Positions 1 to 9,609 of a stretch of DNA of 64,000 nt are shown in pieces. The translations under genes were made by a program, and so were the position numbers. The notes below the pieces were generated by a model. It searched no databases. It was given only the letters and a program-made list of their open reading frames with translations, and was not told where the DNA came from. The number at the start of each line of letters is the position of its first letter. Position 1 is the stretch's first letter. This DNA is from Streptomyces pyxinae (GTDB lineage Bacteria > Actinomycetota > Actinomycetes > Streptomycetales > Streptomycetaceae), in the NCBI RefSeq assembly GCF_024756275.1, contig NZ_JANUGQ010000019.1, forward strand, positions 1-64,000. The letters run 5' to 3'.

Positions 1-165
1 GGCGGGGGGGGCCGGGGGGCGCGCACGCCCCCGGGGGGGGGGGGGGGGGGCCCCCCGGGCGGGGGGGGGGGGGGGCCCCCCCCCCGGGGGCGGGGGGGGG
101 GGGGGGCCCCCCCCCCCCCCCCCGCCCCTCCCCCCTGCCGCTCCCGCGTCCGTACGAGCGGGGGG
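1..165. other. G/C homopolymer block, no gene
   Basis: The window opens with runs of G and C up to about 18 bases long and almost no A or T in the first 120 bases, unlike the mixed high-GC sequence that follows. No reading frame, hairpin or repeat unit can be trusted here. It may be a genuine poly-G/poly-C spacer downstream of asd, or low-quality sequence at a contig edge or gap fill. Confidence 0.7.
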
Positions 166-1194
166 TCAGCCCTTCAGCTCGGCCGCCACCAGCTCCGCGA
201 TCTGCACCGCGTTCAGCGCCGCGCCCTTGCGGAGGTTGTCGTTGGACAGGAACAGCGCGAGGCCGTTCTCGACCGTCTCGTCCACCCGGATCCGGCCCAC
301 GTAGGAGGCGTCCCGGCCGGCCGCCTGGAGCGGGGTCGGGATCTCGGACAGCTCGACGCCCTCGGCGTCCCGCAGCAGCTCGTGGGCGCGCTCCACCCCG
401 ATCGGGCGGTCGAAGCGGGCGTTGACCTGGAGGGAGTGGCCGGAGAACACCGGCACCCGGACACAGGTGCCGGAGACCTTCAGCTCCGGGATCTCCAGGA
501 TCTTGCGGGACTCGTGGCGGAGCTTCTGCTCCTCGTCCGTCTCGTGCGAGCCGTCGTCCACGATCGAACCGGCCAGCGGAAGCACGTTGAAGGCGATCGG
601 GCGGCGGTAGACGCCGGGCTCCGGGAACGGCACCGCGGCGCCGTCGTGGGTCAGCTCGGCGGCGCGCTCGGCCACGGCGGTGACCTGGTCGCTCAGCTCG
701 GCCACCCCGGCGACGCCGGAGCCGGAGACCGCCTGGTAGGTGGTGGCGACCAGCGCGGTCAGCCCCGCCTCCTCGTGGAGCGGCTTCAGCACCGGCATGG
801 CGGCCATGGTGGTGCAGTTCGGGTTGGCGATGATCCCCTTGGGGCGGTTCCGGATCGCGTGCGGGTTCACCTCGGAGACCACCAGCGGCACCTCGGGGTC
901 GCGCCGCCAGGCGGAGGAGTTGTCGATCACCACGGCGCCCTGCCCGGCGACCTTCCCGGCCAGCGCCCGGGAGGTGGCGCCGCCCGCCGAGAACAGCACG
1001 ATGTCCAGGCCCGTGTAGTCGGCGGTGGCCGCGTCCTCCACGGTGACCTTGCCGCCGTCCCACTCCAGGGTGGTGCCCGCGGACCGGGCGGAGGCGAAGA
1101 GGCGCAGCTCGTCCACCGGGAACTTCCGCTCGGCCAGGATGGTGCGCATGACCGTGCCGACCTGACCGGTCGCTCCGACGATTCCGACCTTCAC
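166..1194 (-). CDS. asd: Aspartate-semialdehyde dehydrogenase
   Basis: Asd reduces L-aspartyl-4-phosphate to aspartate semialdehyde with NADPH in the cytoplasm. It is the branch point to lysine, diaminopimelate, threonine and methionine. The 342-residue product starts with the nucleotide-binding GATGQVG loop and has the active-site cysteine in NPNCTT near residue 128, followed by the dimerisation and catalytic domain with GHSLQV. The GTG at 1194 is chosen because GGAGG lies just upstream at normal spacing and because the homologous fold begins at VKVGIVGATG. An in-frame ATG 111 bases further upstream would add a non-conserved Arg/Pro-rich leader. The gene stands alone. The length is typical of bacterial Asd. 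Confidence 0.95.
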   Translation of the reverse strand: MKVGIVGATGQVGTVMRTILAERKFPVDELRLFASARSAGTTLEWDGGKVTVEDAATADYTGLDIVLFSAGGATSRALAGKVAGQGAVVIDNSSAWRRDPEVPLVVSEVNPHAIRNRPKGIIANPNCTTMAAMPVLKPLHEEAGLTALVATTYQAVSGSGVAGVAELSDQVTAVAERAAELTHDGAAVPFPEPGVYRRPIAFNVLPLAGSIVDDGSHETDEEQKLRHESRKILEIPELKVSGTCVRVPVFSGHSLQVNARFDRPIGVERAHELLRDAEGVELSEIPTPLQAAGRDASYVGRIRVDETVENGLALFLSNDNLRKGAALNAVQIAELVAAELKG

Positions 1195-1442
1195 GGGACT
1201 CCTCCGTACGTGCTGTGGGCGGTGCCGCCCGGTGGGCCTGGTGGCCGCTGAGTGGGCCTGTGCCGCCCATGATGGGTCTCTCCACGGCCGGCTTGTCCAA
1301 TCCATTGTCCGCGAGGTGAGAAAGACGTCACAGAACGGGGGAGCGGGGAACTCCCCTGGTCAGAGGACGATCATGGCCTGGCCCGCCGCCGGAGTACCGC
1401 CGGGCCCCGACCGGCGCCCCGGAAGCACGCCGGTACGCGAAA

Positions 1443-1470
1443 GGGCGGGCGCCCCGCCGGACGCCCGCCC
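1443..1470 (-). terminator. Terminator of the subtilisin-like protease gene
   Basis: A perfect 9-bp stem (1443-1451 with 1462-1470) with a 10-base loop lies about 60 bases beyond the TAG stop of the minus-strand protease. There is no T tract, as is usual in Streptomyces. The rest of the 1195-1532 gap holds the asd leader; I see no further gene there. Confidence 0.6.
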
Positions 1471-1532
1471 TCACCGCCTGTGCGGAGGTGTGTGCCGTAC
1501 GCGTACGCGCGGCCGCACCGTCCGCCGCACCG

Positions 1533-4500
1533 CTACGGAATCACCTTGCCGATCACCACGCTGCCGGAGCCCGCGGCGGTGCCGCGCGCGTTGACCAGCG
1601 CGACCTCGCCGAAGAACTGCCGGCCCTCCGGAGCCGCGCCGGCCACCAGGACCTCGGCGGACACCGGGGCGGTCGCGCCGCTCGCCAGCTTCACCGGCTT
1701 GGCCTCGTCCACCTTCACGGTGCCGAGCCCGGCGGAGTAGTACACGTCCTTGTAGTCGAACGTGGTGCTGCCGCTCGGGATCGAGTAGCCGTCCACCACG
1801 ACGGTGTACGTGCCGGCGGCGGGCTTGGCCAGCGACACCGACTCCTCCGAGTCGCCGTCGGCCGAGGAACCGACCGTCTTGCCGTCCTTGAGGACGGTCA
1901 GGTCCAGGTCGGCGCCCTTGTCGGAGGTGTTGCCGATGGCGACGTCCAGCCGCTCCACGCCCTCACCGAGGGTGACCGTACGGGTCAGCTGGCCGTGGTG
2001 CGCGAGGGTGGGGTTCTCCACCTTGGCGGAGCCCAGCGAGCCGCCCCTCAGCCGCCCGTCCAGCGCGGCGAAGTCGTTCCGGACCTGCCAGGTGACCTTG
2101 GCCGGGGTGCCGACCTTGGCCTCCGGGACGGTCTGCACGGCCGGCTCGAAGGTGGTGCCGAGCACCGTCACGTCCAGCTTGTAGGGGTTGTCCAGCAGCG
2201 GCGAGGTGCGCCGCGACTCGACCTCGAACTCCCAGACGCCCGGCTGCGGGTTGGCGTACGACCGCAGGTCGGGGCGGCAGGTGGCGGCCGAGCTGTAGTT
2301 GGCGTAGCACTGGAGCGAGGAGGTGTCCTCCTGCGCCAGCCCGTACGGGTGGATGGAGATGAACCGGGTCTGGCTCTTGTCCTTCAGCCCGCCGAGCGCG
2401 ACCTCCAGCGACTTGGCGCCCTGCGGCACGGTCACGAAGTACGACGTCGTCGAGTTGCGCTGCACCGAGCCCTGCGCGGAGAGCGCGTACGCCGGCTTGG
2501 CCAGCTCCTGCGCGGCGACCACGGTGGTCATGATCTGCTTGTCCACGCCCGGGGTGCGGACGTCGTCCACCTCCAGGATGGCGCTGTGCGTCCCGGCGGT
2601 GAGCGGCCGGGCGGTGACCTTGACGGTGACCGGCTTGTTCAGCGGCAGCACCACCGCGCCGGAGCCGGGCAGGTCGAAGGTGCCGTCGTCGTACTTCCAG
2701 TCCAGCTCGTGCCGGATCGGCACGTCCGGGCCGGAGGTGCGGGTGATGACGACGTCGTACGTCTTCTTCTGCCTGACCTTCAGCCCGCCCTCGCGGTCGT
2801 AGAGGCCGGTGCCGAAGCCGGGCGTCTTGAGCGCGTAGTCGATCGCGGTGTCGACCGGGGCCTTGACCGCGTACTCGTGCGCGGTGGCGCCCTCGCGGAT
2901 CTGCTGCCAGGCACCCACGATGTTCATCAGACCGGCGCCCTGCTCGTGCGCGGCGACACCGGAGATCTTCTTGGCGCTGGAGATCAGCGCGGTCCGCAGG
3001 TCGGCCGGGGGCAGCGGGATCTGCTTCTGCTTGGCGGCCGAGATCAGCAGCGCGCTCGCGCCGGCGGCCTGCGGCGAGGACATCGAGGTGCCCTGGAGCA
3101 TGCCGTAGCCGGCCGGGAGCCGGTAGCCCGCCTCGGCCACCGGGGCGCCGGGCAGCCAGGTCTGGATGGTGTTGATCGCGGAGCCGGGGGCGCTGATCAC
3201 CGGGGCGAAGCCGCCGTCCTCACGCGGGCCGCGCGAGGAGAAGTTGAACATGGCGTACTTCTTCTCGACCTCGGAGCCGTAGTTGGCGGCCCAGGTCTCC
3301 TTGGAGATCGCCGCGCCGACCGAGATCACCTTGTCGGCCAGACCGGGGTCCCCGATGGTGTTGACGCCGGGGCCCTCGTTGCCCGCCGAGATGACCAGCT
3401 GGACGCCGTAGTCGTCGATGAGCCGGGTGTAGAGCTCGGAGCGGGCGTTGTTGCCGTCGTTGAGCGCCGGCAGACCGCCGATGGACATGTTGACGATGTC
3501 CACGCCCCGGTTGATCACCAGGTCGGCCATGCCCTCGGTGAGCGCCACGTTGGTGCAGCCGCCGCTCCAGGAGCAGGCGCGCGAGGAGACCAGCTTCGCG
3601 CCGGGCGCCGCGCCGTTCATCGTGCCGCCGAACAGGCCGTTGGCGGCGGTGATGCCGGCCACGTGGGTGCCGTGCTCGGACTCGATGATTCCGATGTTGA
3701 CGAAGTCGGCCTTCTTGCCGGCCCAGCTGCCGCCCAGCGGGTCCATCGGGACGTCCTTGCGGATCTCCACGACGAACGGGATGCGCTCGGCGACCTCGGT
3801 GGCCGGGTCGTCGGTGCCGAAGTAGCCGACCTGGTAGCCGTCCTTGTACGGCTTCATCGGCGTGTCGTCGGTGAAGTCGTTGTTGCCGTTGAGGTCGACC
3901 CGGACGGTGCCGGCGGCGGCGTCGTAGAGCACGCCCCAGATGTCGCTGGTGTCACCGTCCCGGTTGAGGTCGCCCTTCATGTCGCCGTTGGCGGTGACGG
4001 ACTCCGCGAACCGGCTGAAGTGGTAACTGCCCGCCGGGGCCTTCCAGGTGGCGCCGTTGGCGGTGAAGGTCGGGCCGCTGACCGGGGTGATCTGGGGGCG
4101 CCAGGTGCCGTCGTTGTCGGTGATCGGGTCGGTGGCCGTCACCCAGTCGACGATCTTGCGCTCACCGGTGGTGGTCTTCTGGAGCGCCGGGTGGCCCAGG
4201 TCCACACCGGAGTCCATGATGCCGATGGTCACACCCCGGCCGTCGAACTTCGGGTGGCTCTTGACGAAGTCCACCGCGCCGGTCTCGAAGGAGGGGTTGT
4301 ACGGGTTCTTCGCCGGCGTCTTCGCGTCCGGACCCGGGTACGCCCCGGCGGTGCGCCGGGTCTCCGCGCCCTTGGCCCGGTCGGCCGAGGGGGTCGGGTC
4401 GTCCAGCGCGATCTCCTGCTTGAGGTCGATCCCGTGGACGCTGGAGAGCTTGGTGGCCGCGTCGATGGCGGCCTCGGCGCGGGCGGTCGGCAGGGTGGCG

Positions 4501-4856
4501 CGGACATAGCCGAGCTTGTCGAACGTCTTGCCCACCGAGGCGCCCGGCACGGCGTCGAGCTGCGCGGCGACCTGCTCGGTGGCGCCCGGTGCGGTGGCGA
4601 CCATCACGGTCACCGTCTTCTCGCCGTTGGCCTGCGCCTCCGCGAGCCGGTCGGCGTCGGCCGCGCCCAGCTTGTCGGCGGCGGCGGTCTTGACGGGGGC
4701 CGGGTCGGTGGCCGGGGCCTCGACGGCGAGCACCGGGGCGGCGCCGGCGGCGACGAGCGCGGCCACCAGACCGGCCGCGGCGGCGACCCGGGCGGCACGT
4801 CTGCGCCCGGACGTCGGGTCCCCGGATATGGGGCCCTGGAACTGGGGGGTGGTCAT
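1533..4856 (-). CDS. Secreted S8 (subtilisin-like) serine protease, 1107 aa
   Basis: A large exported peptidase of the subtilase family. It has an Arg-rich n-region and a hydrophobic segment (about residues 19-45) ending in PVLAVEA, consistent with a signal peptide. An inhibitor-like propeptide follows (about 80-150), then the catalytic domain with Asp215 in GIMDSGVD, His398 in EHGTHVAG, the oxyanion region SAGNEGPG and Ser591 in GTSMSSP. A long insertion of about 180 residues separates the Asp and His motifs, as in large actinobacterial subtilases. The C-terminal 450 residues are beta-rich and resemble fibronectin/CUB-like and pre-peptidase C-terminal modules. The start is either ATG 4862 or ATG 4856; the second has AGGG at better spacing. 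The substrate is unknown. Isolated transcription unit. Confidence 0.88.
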   Translation of the reverse strand: MTTPQFQGPISGDPTSGRRRAARVAAAAGLVAALVAAGAAPVLAVEAPATDPAPVKTAAADKLGAADADRLAEAQANGEKTVTVMVATAPGATEQVAAQLDAVPGASVGKTFDKLGYVRATLPTARAEAAIDAATKLSSVHGIDLKQEIALDDPTPSADRAKGAETRRTAGAYPGPDAKTPAKNPYNPSFETGAVDFVKSHPKFDGRGVTIGIMDSGVDLGHPALQKTTTGERKIVDWVTATDPITDNDGTWRPQITPVSGPTFTANGATWKAPAGSYHFSRFAESVTANGDMKGDLNRDGDTSDIWGVLYDAAAGTVRVDLNGNNDFTDDTPMKPYKDGYQVGYFGTDDPATEVAERIPFVVEIRKDVPMDPLGGSWAGKKADFVNIGIIESEHGTHVAGITAANGLFGGTMNGAAPGAKLVSSRACSWSGGCTNVALTEGMADLVINRGVDIVNMSIGGLPALNDGNNARSELYTRLIDDYGVQLVISAGNEGPGVNTIGDPGLADKVISVGAAISKETWAANYGSEVEKKYAMFNFSSRGPREDGGFAPVISAPGSAINTIQTWLPGAPVAEAGYRLPAGYGMLQGTSMSSPQAAGASALLISAAKQKQIPLPPADLRTALISSAKKISGVAAHEQGAGLMNIVGAWQQIREGATAHEYAVKAPVDTAIDYALKTPGFGTGLYDREGGLKVRQKKTYDVVITRTSGPDVPIRHELDWKYDDGTFDLPGSGAVVLPLNKPVTVKVTARPLTAGTHSAILEVDDVRTPGVDKQIMTTVVAAQELAKPAYALSAQGSVQRNSTTSYFVTVPQGAKSLEVALGGLKDKSQTRFISIHPYGLAQEDTSSLQCYANYSSAATCRPDLRSYANPQPGVWEFEVESRRTSPLLDNPYKLDVTVLGTTFEPAVQTVPEAKVGTPAKVTWQVRNDFAALDGRLRGGSLGSAKVENPTLAHHGQLTRTVTLGEGVERLDVAIGNTSDKGADLDLTVLKDGKTVGSSADGDSEESVSLAKPAAGTYTVVVDGYSIPSGSTTFDYKDVYYSAGLGTVKVDEAKPVKLASGATAPVSAEVLVAGAAPEGRQFFGEVALVNARGTAAGSGSVVIGKVIP

Positions 4857-4917
4857 CAGCATCCCTGTGGGTGGAAGAGCTGGTACGTGAGAGAGCCCGT
4901 CCGGCGGTGGAGCCGTG

Positions 4918-4981
4918 CGGCCGGGCGGCCGTGAGTACGGAACGGCCGGGCGGCCGCGGGTACGGAACGGCCGGGCGGCCG
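4918..4981. repeat. 25-bp tandem repeat upstream of protease gene
   Basis: Three copies (4918-4942, 4943-4967, 4968-4981 partial) of a unit whose first 14 bases, CGGCCGGGCGGCCG, are themselves nearly palindromic, followed by a spacer ending in GTACGGAA. They lie in the untranslated leader or promoter side of the protease gene. Confidence 0.85.
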
Positions 4982-5035
4982 TATGCGTAAACATGCGGAA
5001 GGACGGTCCGGTATGTGGTGCCGGATGACCGCTCA

Positions 5036-5055
5036 CCCTGTCGCAAAGGACAGGG
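5036..5055. promoter_or_regulatory. Perfect 7-bp inverted repeat upstream of protease gene
   Basis: CCCTGTC (5036-5042), a six-base loop and GACAGGG (5049-5055). On the plus strand it is followed by TTTTG and would look like an intrinsic terminator, but no plus-strand gene precedes it. It is therefore more likely a protein-binding dyad about 175 bp upstream of the minus-strand protease start. No regulator is identified. Confidence 0.45.
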
Positions 5056-5400
5056 TTTTGTGGAGGGTTGTTGAAGGCGGGATGCGGCCATGGCGTACTT
5101 CCGCCACTGTCCCGGCCGCGCCATCCTGCCGATAGCGGCACATATCCCCTCCGGACGGCGGTGTTCCGCCACCCCGGAGGTCCACCCGCCGCCAACCACC
5201 CCGCACCGGTGCCCGGTTCACCGCCCCCGGCCGCTCCTTCGCTCCTCCGGCCCTCGCCGGGCGGCCGGCCCGCCGAGCGGCCGGATCCCGCTCCATGGCC
5301 CGGACGCCCGCGACCGCCCGGGCGCCCGGATCCGGCGCCGGCCGGCGGTGGTTCCGGCCCCCGGGCCGTCCCGCCCCCGGCCGTCCCTCCGGTACCGCCC

Positions 5401-5502
5401 GCACCGGCGCCCCGTTCACCACCCGGCCCCGGCCCCCGCACCGGCCCCTCCGGCTTCCCGCCCCGCACCGGCGCCCCGTTCACCGCCCGGCCCCGGCCCC
5501 CG
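5401..5502. repeat. 64-bp-period GC repeat between protease and DUF559-like genes
   Basis: A 38-bp segment at 5401-5438 recurs at 5465-5502 with one difference, and a weaker relative sits near 5203-5222. The whole 4863-5511 gap has no convincing gene: its open frames are low-complexity Pro/Arg/Gly translations. It probably contains the 3' end of the DUF559-like transcript. Confidence 0.7.
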
Positions 5503-5511
5503 GTCTCCGGC

Positions 5512-6540
5512 TCAGCGCGGCAGCACGATGACATAGGCGGCCGACTCCCCGTCCCCGGCCGCCGTCAGGGCGGTGCGCACCACCACGGCCTGCTGCTCCG
5601 GCGCCTCCCGCAGCGCCCGGGGGGTGAGGTGCACCAGGGTGATGCCCAGTCGCTCCAAGTGCTCCCGCTTGCGGGTGTGTTCGGGCGCGGTCGGCTCCTC
5701 GTCCCGGCGGGGCGCCCGGGTGTCCAGCTCCACGGCGACCGCGTGGTCCGGCCAGTAGGCGTCCACGCCTCCCAGGTGCGGGCCGCCCGGCAGCCGGAGG
5801 TCCACGTTCCACAGCGGCTCGGGCAGCGCGTACCTCCCGACCATGGCGTAGAGCCGCTCCTCGGCCACCGACCGGCCCTCCGCCAGCAGCCCGTCCACCG
5901 CGTCCGCCACATGGGCGCGGCCCAGCAGCCGGGCGCGGGTCAGCTCCCGTACCAGCGCCGCGGTGTCGCAGTGGCCGTCCCGTACCGCCTCCGCCAGCAG
6001 CAGCCGCACCGTGGTGGGGTCGTCGGTCCCGGCCACCACGTCGGCCAGCGCCCGGGCGACCGGCGCGACCGGCACCCCGGTGACCTCCACCGGCTCGGGC
6101 AGCTCCGCCGTCCGCACGAACCGTACGCACCCGGCCGGGCGCAGCCGCCGCTTCCGCTCCACCAGCACCTCGATCCGCTCCAGCGAGGGCAGCGGGGCGG
6201 CCGAGGCGAACCCGTGCAGGGTCAGCGCCGCCGCCCCGGTGATCATCGCCCGGCCCGGCTCCGCCGCCGCCCCGCCCATCGGGCGCCGCCCGGCGTACAG
6301 CAGCACCGCGCGCAGCCGCTCCTCGCTGGTCGGCGGGCCGGGGTGAAGCAGGAAGACACCCGGCAGGAACTGCTGCCAGGGGCCGCCGGGCCGGGCGCGG
6401 GCGGCCGACTCGGCGGCGGGCACGCCCAGGGCGCGCAGCTGGGCGGCGGAGAGCACCCGTCGCCCGGTGCCCGTGAGCGGGGCGGGCAGCAGGGCGCCGG
6501 AGGGGAGCGGAGTGCCGGGGGAGAGCGGGGTGTTGGTCAT
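5512..6540 (-). CDS. AbiEi/DUF559-like hypothetical protein
   Basis: A 342-residue protein of the common actinobacterial type that combines an N-terminal winged-helix-like AbiEi antitoxin domain with a C-terminal Vsr/DUF559-like nuclease fold. The N half has LSAAQLRALGVP and FLPGVFLLHPG, the usual AbiEi strands, and AMITGAAALTLHGF. The C half has GGVDAYWPDHAVAVELD, matching the acidic core of the DUF559 family, then EHTRKREHLERLGITLVHLT. No toxin partner lies next to it, so a toxin-antitoxin role is not supported here; members are usually annotated only as hypothetical proteins. Start at ATG 6540. Gene-dense context suggests an independent unit. Confidence 0.7.
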   Translation of the reverse strand: MTNTPLSPGTPLPSGALLPAPLTGTGRRVLSAAQLRALGVPAAESAARARPGGPWQQFLPGVFLLHPGPPTSEERLRAVLLYAGRRPMGGAAAEPGRAMITGAAALTLHGFASAAPLPSLERIEVLVERKRRLRPAGCVRFVRTAELPEPVEVTGVPVAPVARALADVVAGTDDPTTVRLLLAEAVRDGHCDTAALVRELTRARLLGRAHVADAVDGLLAEGRSVAEERLYAMVGRYALPEPLWNVDLRLPGGPHLGGVDAYWPDHAVAVELDTRAPRRDEEPTAPEHTRKREHLERLGITLVHLTPRALREAPEQQAVVVRTALTAAGDGESAAYVIVLPR

Positions 6541-6680
6541 GCCCGGGGCGTTCCCGGCCGTACCGGTGGCGCTAACCGCTGTTACACGCCCGTCGACAAT
6601 CCGGGACGTTACCGTCCTAAAGTACGGACGTTCGAACGCCGAAAGGGGGCCCCGGCCGCACCGGAACCCCCTGGTCGGAG

Positions 6681-6711
6681 CGGTGCGGCCCCGATGGCCG
6701 GGGCCGCACCG
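6681..6711 (-). terminator. pepN terminator
   Basis: A perfect 13-bp stem (6681-6693 with 6699-6711) and a five-base loop lie about 210 bases beyond the pepN stop. The 6541-6920 gap has no gene; it also contains the 10-bp palindrome CGTTCGAACG at 6629-6638 near the start of the minus-strand DUF559-like gene. Confidence 0.7.
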
Positions 6712-6920
6712 ACACACTCTGCCCGACTCCGGCCGATCCTGACCGGCTTCGGATCGGTCCTGATCAGCCCGCTCGACCCAGGCCGCCCCCGCCGCAGGAA
6801 CCGGCCGGCGTCGGCCGGCTCCACCAGCCCGGCCCGGTCGCGACCGCCCCCGTCCGGCTCCACCCGCCCCCGCCCGGCGCAGGACCGGGGGAGACGGGCC
6901 GGGACCGGCGCCGGCCGCCG

Positions 6921-9467
6921 TCAGCCCGCCGCCGCGTCGCACTCCTGGGCGGCCAGCGCCCGGGCGAGGTCGTCCCGCTCCTCCAGCACCAGCCGGCGCA
7001 GCGCCGGGGCGGCCGACTCGTGCGCGGCCAGCCAGGCGTCGGTCGCCTCCAGCGTCCCCGGGTCGTCCCGCAGCGCCGGGAACAGCCCGCGCACCACGTC
7101 CATGCCGATCTGGATCGACCGCTCCCGCCACACCCGCTCGATCACCTCGAAGTACTTCGGCGCGTACGGGGCGACCAGCTCCCGCTGGGAGGGCTGGGCG
7201 AAGCCCGCGATGGTCGCCCCCACCAGCGCGTTGGAGAGCGCGTCCGACTCCACCACCTGCGCCCACGCCTGCGCCTTGACCGCCTCCGACGGCCGGGCGG
7301 CCAGGCAGCGCACCTGGTGGCGCTCGCCGCTCGCGGTGTCGTCCCGGGCCAGCTCGGCGGCGAGCGCGGCTTCGTCGGCCCGCCCGTGCGCGGCCAGCGT
7401 CTCCAGCAGCGCCCAGCGCAGCTCCTGGTCCACCTCCAGGCCCTCGATCTCCGCCGAGCCGGCCAGCAGCTCCGCCAGCAGCGCGAAGTCCTCCTCGGTG
7501 GTGGCCGTCGCCGCGAAGAACCGGGCCCAGGTCAGCTGGTGTTCGCTGCCCGGCGCGGCGAGCCGCAGCTCCTTGAGCGCCCCGGCCGCCAGCAGCCGGC
7601 CGCCCGCCTCGCGCCACTCCGGGGCCGCGTAGTGGACCAGCGCCGAGCGCGCCCAGGCGTGCAGCATCTGGAGCACGCCGATCTCCGACTCGACACCGGC
7701 GAACTCCAGCACCAGCGCGGCGAACTCCCGGGCCGGCAGCAGCCCGTCCCGGGTGAGGTTCCACAGTGCGGACCAGCACAGCGCCCGGGCCAGCGGATCG
7801 GTGATCCCGCCCAGGTTGCCGCGGAGCGTCTCCAGCGAACCGTCGTCGAAGCGGACCTTGCAGTACGTCAGGTCGTCGTCGTTGACCAGCACCAGGTCGG
7901 GCCGGTCCAGCCCGACCAGCTCCGGCACCTCGGTCCGCTCCCCGGTGACGTCCACCTCGGCCCGGGCGTACCGGGTGAGGTCGCCCTCGTGCAGCCGGTA
8001 GAGGCCGACCGCCACCCGGTGCGGCCGGAGCGTCCCGCCGTCCTGCGCCACCGCCAGCTCGGTGATCCGGCCCGCCGCGTCGTAGGTGAGCAGCGGCGTC
8101 AGCACGTTGACCCCGGAGGTCTGCAGCCAGGCCCGCGACCAGTCGGTCATGTCCCGGCCGGAGGTCTCCTCCAGCACCGCCAGCAGGTCCCCGAGCCGGG
8201 TGTTCCCGTACGCGTGCCGCTTGAAGTACCGCCGGGCGCCCTCCAGGAAGGCGTCCCGCCCGGCGTACGCCACCAGCTGCTTCAGCACGGCCGCGCCCTT
8301 GGCGTAGGTGATGCCGTCGAAGTTGAGCTTGGCCGCCTCCAGGTCCGGGATGTCGGCGGTGACCGGGTGGGTGGAGGGCAGCTGGTCGGCCCGGTACGCC
8401 CACGCCTTGCGGCCGTTGGCGAAGCTCACCCAGCTGTTGGTGAACCGGGTCGCCTCCGCGAGCACGAAGGAGCCCATGAAGTCCGCGAACGACTCCTTGA
8501 GCCAGAGGTCGTCCCACCAGACCATGGTGACCAGGTCACCGAACCACATGTGGGCCATCTCGTGCAGGATGACGTTGGCCCGCCGCTCGTACGACGCCTG
8601 GGTGACCTTGCCCCGGAAGATGAACTCCTCCCGGAAGGTGACCATCCCCGGGTTCTCCATGGCGCCGAGGTTGTACTCGGGCACGAACGCCTGGTCGTAC
8701 TTTCCGAAGGGGTACGGGAAGTCGAAGTTGTCGTGGAAGAAGTCGAAGCCCTGCTTGGTGACGAGGAAGACGTCCTCCGCGTCGAAGTGCTTGGCCAGCC
8801 CCTTGCGGCACATCGCGCCCAGCGGGATCTCCAGCTCTCCGCGCCGGTAGGTGTCGGTGACGTAGTGGTAGGGGCCCGCCACCACACAGGTGATGTACGT
8901 CGAGATCGGCGCGGTCTCCGCGAACCGCCACACCCCGCCCTCGCGCGACTCCTCGGCGCCGTTGCTCCACACCGTCCAGCCCTCGGGCGCGGTCACCGAG
9001 AAGCGGTACGGCGCCTTGAGGTCGGGCTGCTCGAAATTGGCGAACACCCGCCGGGCGTCGGCAGGTTCGTACTGGGTGTAGAGGTAGACCTCGCCGTCCT
9101 CCGGGTCGACGAACCGGTGCATGCCCTCGCCGGTCCGGCTGTACGCGCACTGGGCGTCCACCATCAGGACGTTCTCCGCCGCCAGCCCGTCCAGCGACAC
9201 CCGGCTCCCGTCGAACACCGCCGCCGGGTCCAGCTCCCGCCCGTTGAGCGTGACCGCGTTCACCGAGGGGGCGACCAGATCCACGAAGGTCGCCGCGCCC
9301 GGGGTGGCGGCGCGGAACCGGATGGTGGTGACCGACCGGAAGGTGCGGGTCTCGGACGGACTCTCCCCGACGGCCGACCGGAGGTCGAGATCGACCTCGT
9401 AACCGTCGACGGTCAGCAGCTCGGCCCGTACGCGGGCCTCGTCGCGGGACAGATTCTCACCGGGCAC
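6921..9467 (-). CDS. pepN: Aminopeptidase N (M1 family)
   Basis: A zinc metallo-aminopeptidase that removes N-terminal residues from peptides in the cytosol, acting downstream of the Clp and other proteases. The 848-residue protein has the exopeptidase motif GAMEN and the zinc site HEMAH (His302, Glu303, His306) with Glu325 in LKESFADF, which is the HEXXH-X18-E arrangement. The N-terminal beta domain and the C-terminal ERAP1-like helical domain are both present, and the length matches actinobacterial PepN. GTG at 9467 is preceded by AAGGAG at good spacing. It is divergent from the DsbA-family gene, with a 178-bp shared promoter region. Confidence 0.95.
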   Translation of the reverse strand: MPGENLSRDEARVRAELLTVDGYEVDLDLRSAVGESPSETRTFRSVTTIRFRAATPGAATFVDLVAPSVNAVTLNGRELDPAAVFDGSRVSLDGLAAENVLMVDAQCAYSRTGEGMHRFVDPEDGEVYLYTQYEPADARRVFANFEQPDLKAPYRFSVTAPEGWTVWSNGAEESREGGVWRFAETAPISTYITCVVAGPYHYVTDTYRRGELEIPLGAMCRKGLAKHFDAEDVFLVTKQGFDFFHDNFDFPYPFGKYDQAFVPEYNLGAMENPGMVTFREEFIFRGKVTQASYERRANVILHEMAHMWFGDLVTMVWWDDLWLKESFADFMGSFVLAEATRFTNSWVSFANGRKAWAYRADQLPSTHPVTADIPDLEAAKLNFDGITYAKGAAVLKQLVAYAGRDAFLEGARRYFKRHAYGNTRLGDLLAVLEETSGRDMTDWSRAWLQTSGVNVLTPLLTYDAAGRITELAVAQDGGTLRPHRVAVGLYRLHEGDLTRYARAEVDVTGERTEVPELVGLDRPDLVLVNDDDLTYCKVRFDDGSLETLRGNLGGITDPLARALCWSALWNLTRDGLLPAREFAALVLEFAGVESEIGVLQMLHAWARSALVHYAAPEWREAGGRLLAAGALKELRLAAPGSEHQLTWARFFAATATTEEDFALLAELLAGSAEIEGLEVDQELRWALLETLAAHGRADEAALAAELARDDTASGERHQVRCLAARPSEAVKAQAWAQVVESDALSNALVGATIAGFAQPSQRELVAPYAPKYFEVIERVWRERSIQIGMDVVRGLFPALRDDPGTLEATDAWLAAHESAAPALRRLVLEERDDLARALAAQECDAAAG

Positions 9468-9609
9468 GGGCTACTCCTTCGTGGCTCGTTCGTTCAAAGC
9501 GCGATCCTTTCACGCCCCCCGGACGGCTCAGGCAGGGGAATGCCGGTGGTGGCCGGTGATGTTTGCCGTTGCGGCACGTCCGTGCGCGTTTCCCTGTACG
9601 CCCTACGCC

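Noticed and set aside
1488..4934. Plus-strand open frame opposite the subtilisin-like protease
   Set aside because: The catalytic triad and signal peptide on the minus strand show which strand is coding.
5512..6540. Toxin-antitoxin pair based on the AbiEi-like domain
   Set aside because: No AbiEii-type nucleotidyltransferase lies on either side.
6629..6638. Palindrome CGTTCGAACG as a LexA site
   Set aside because: The SOS box is GAAC-N4-GTTC; here the halves are in the opposite order with no spacer.
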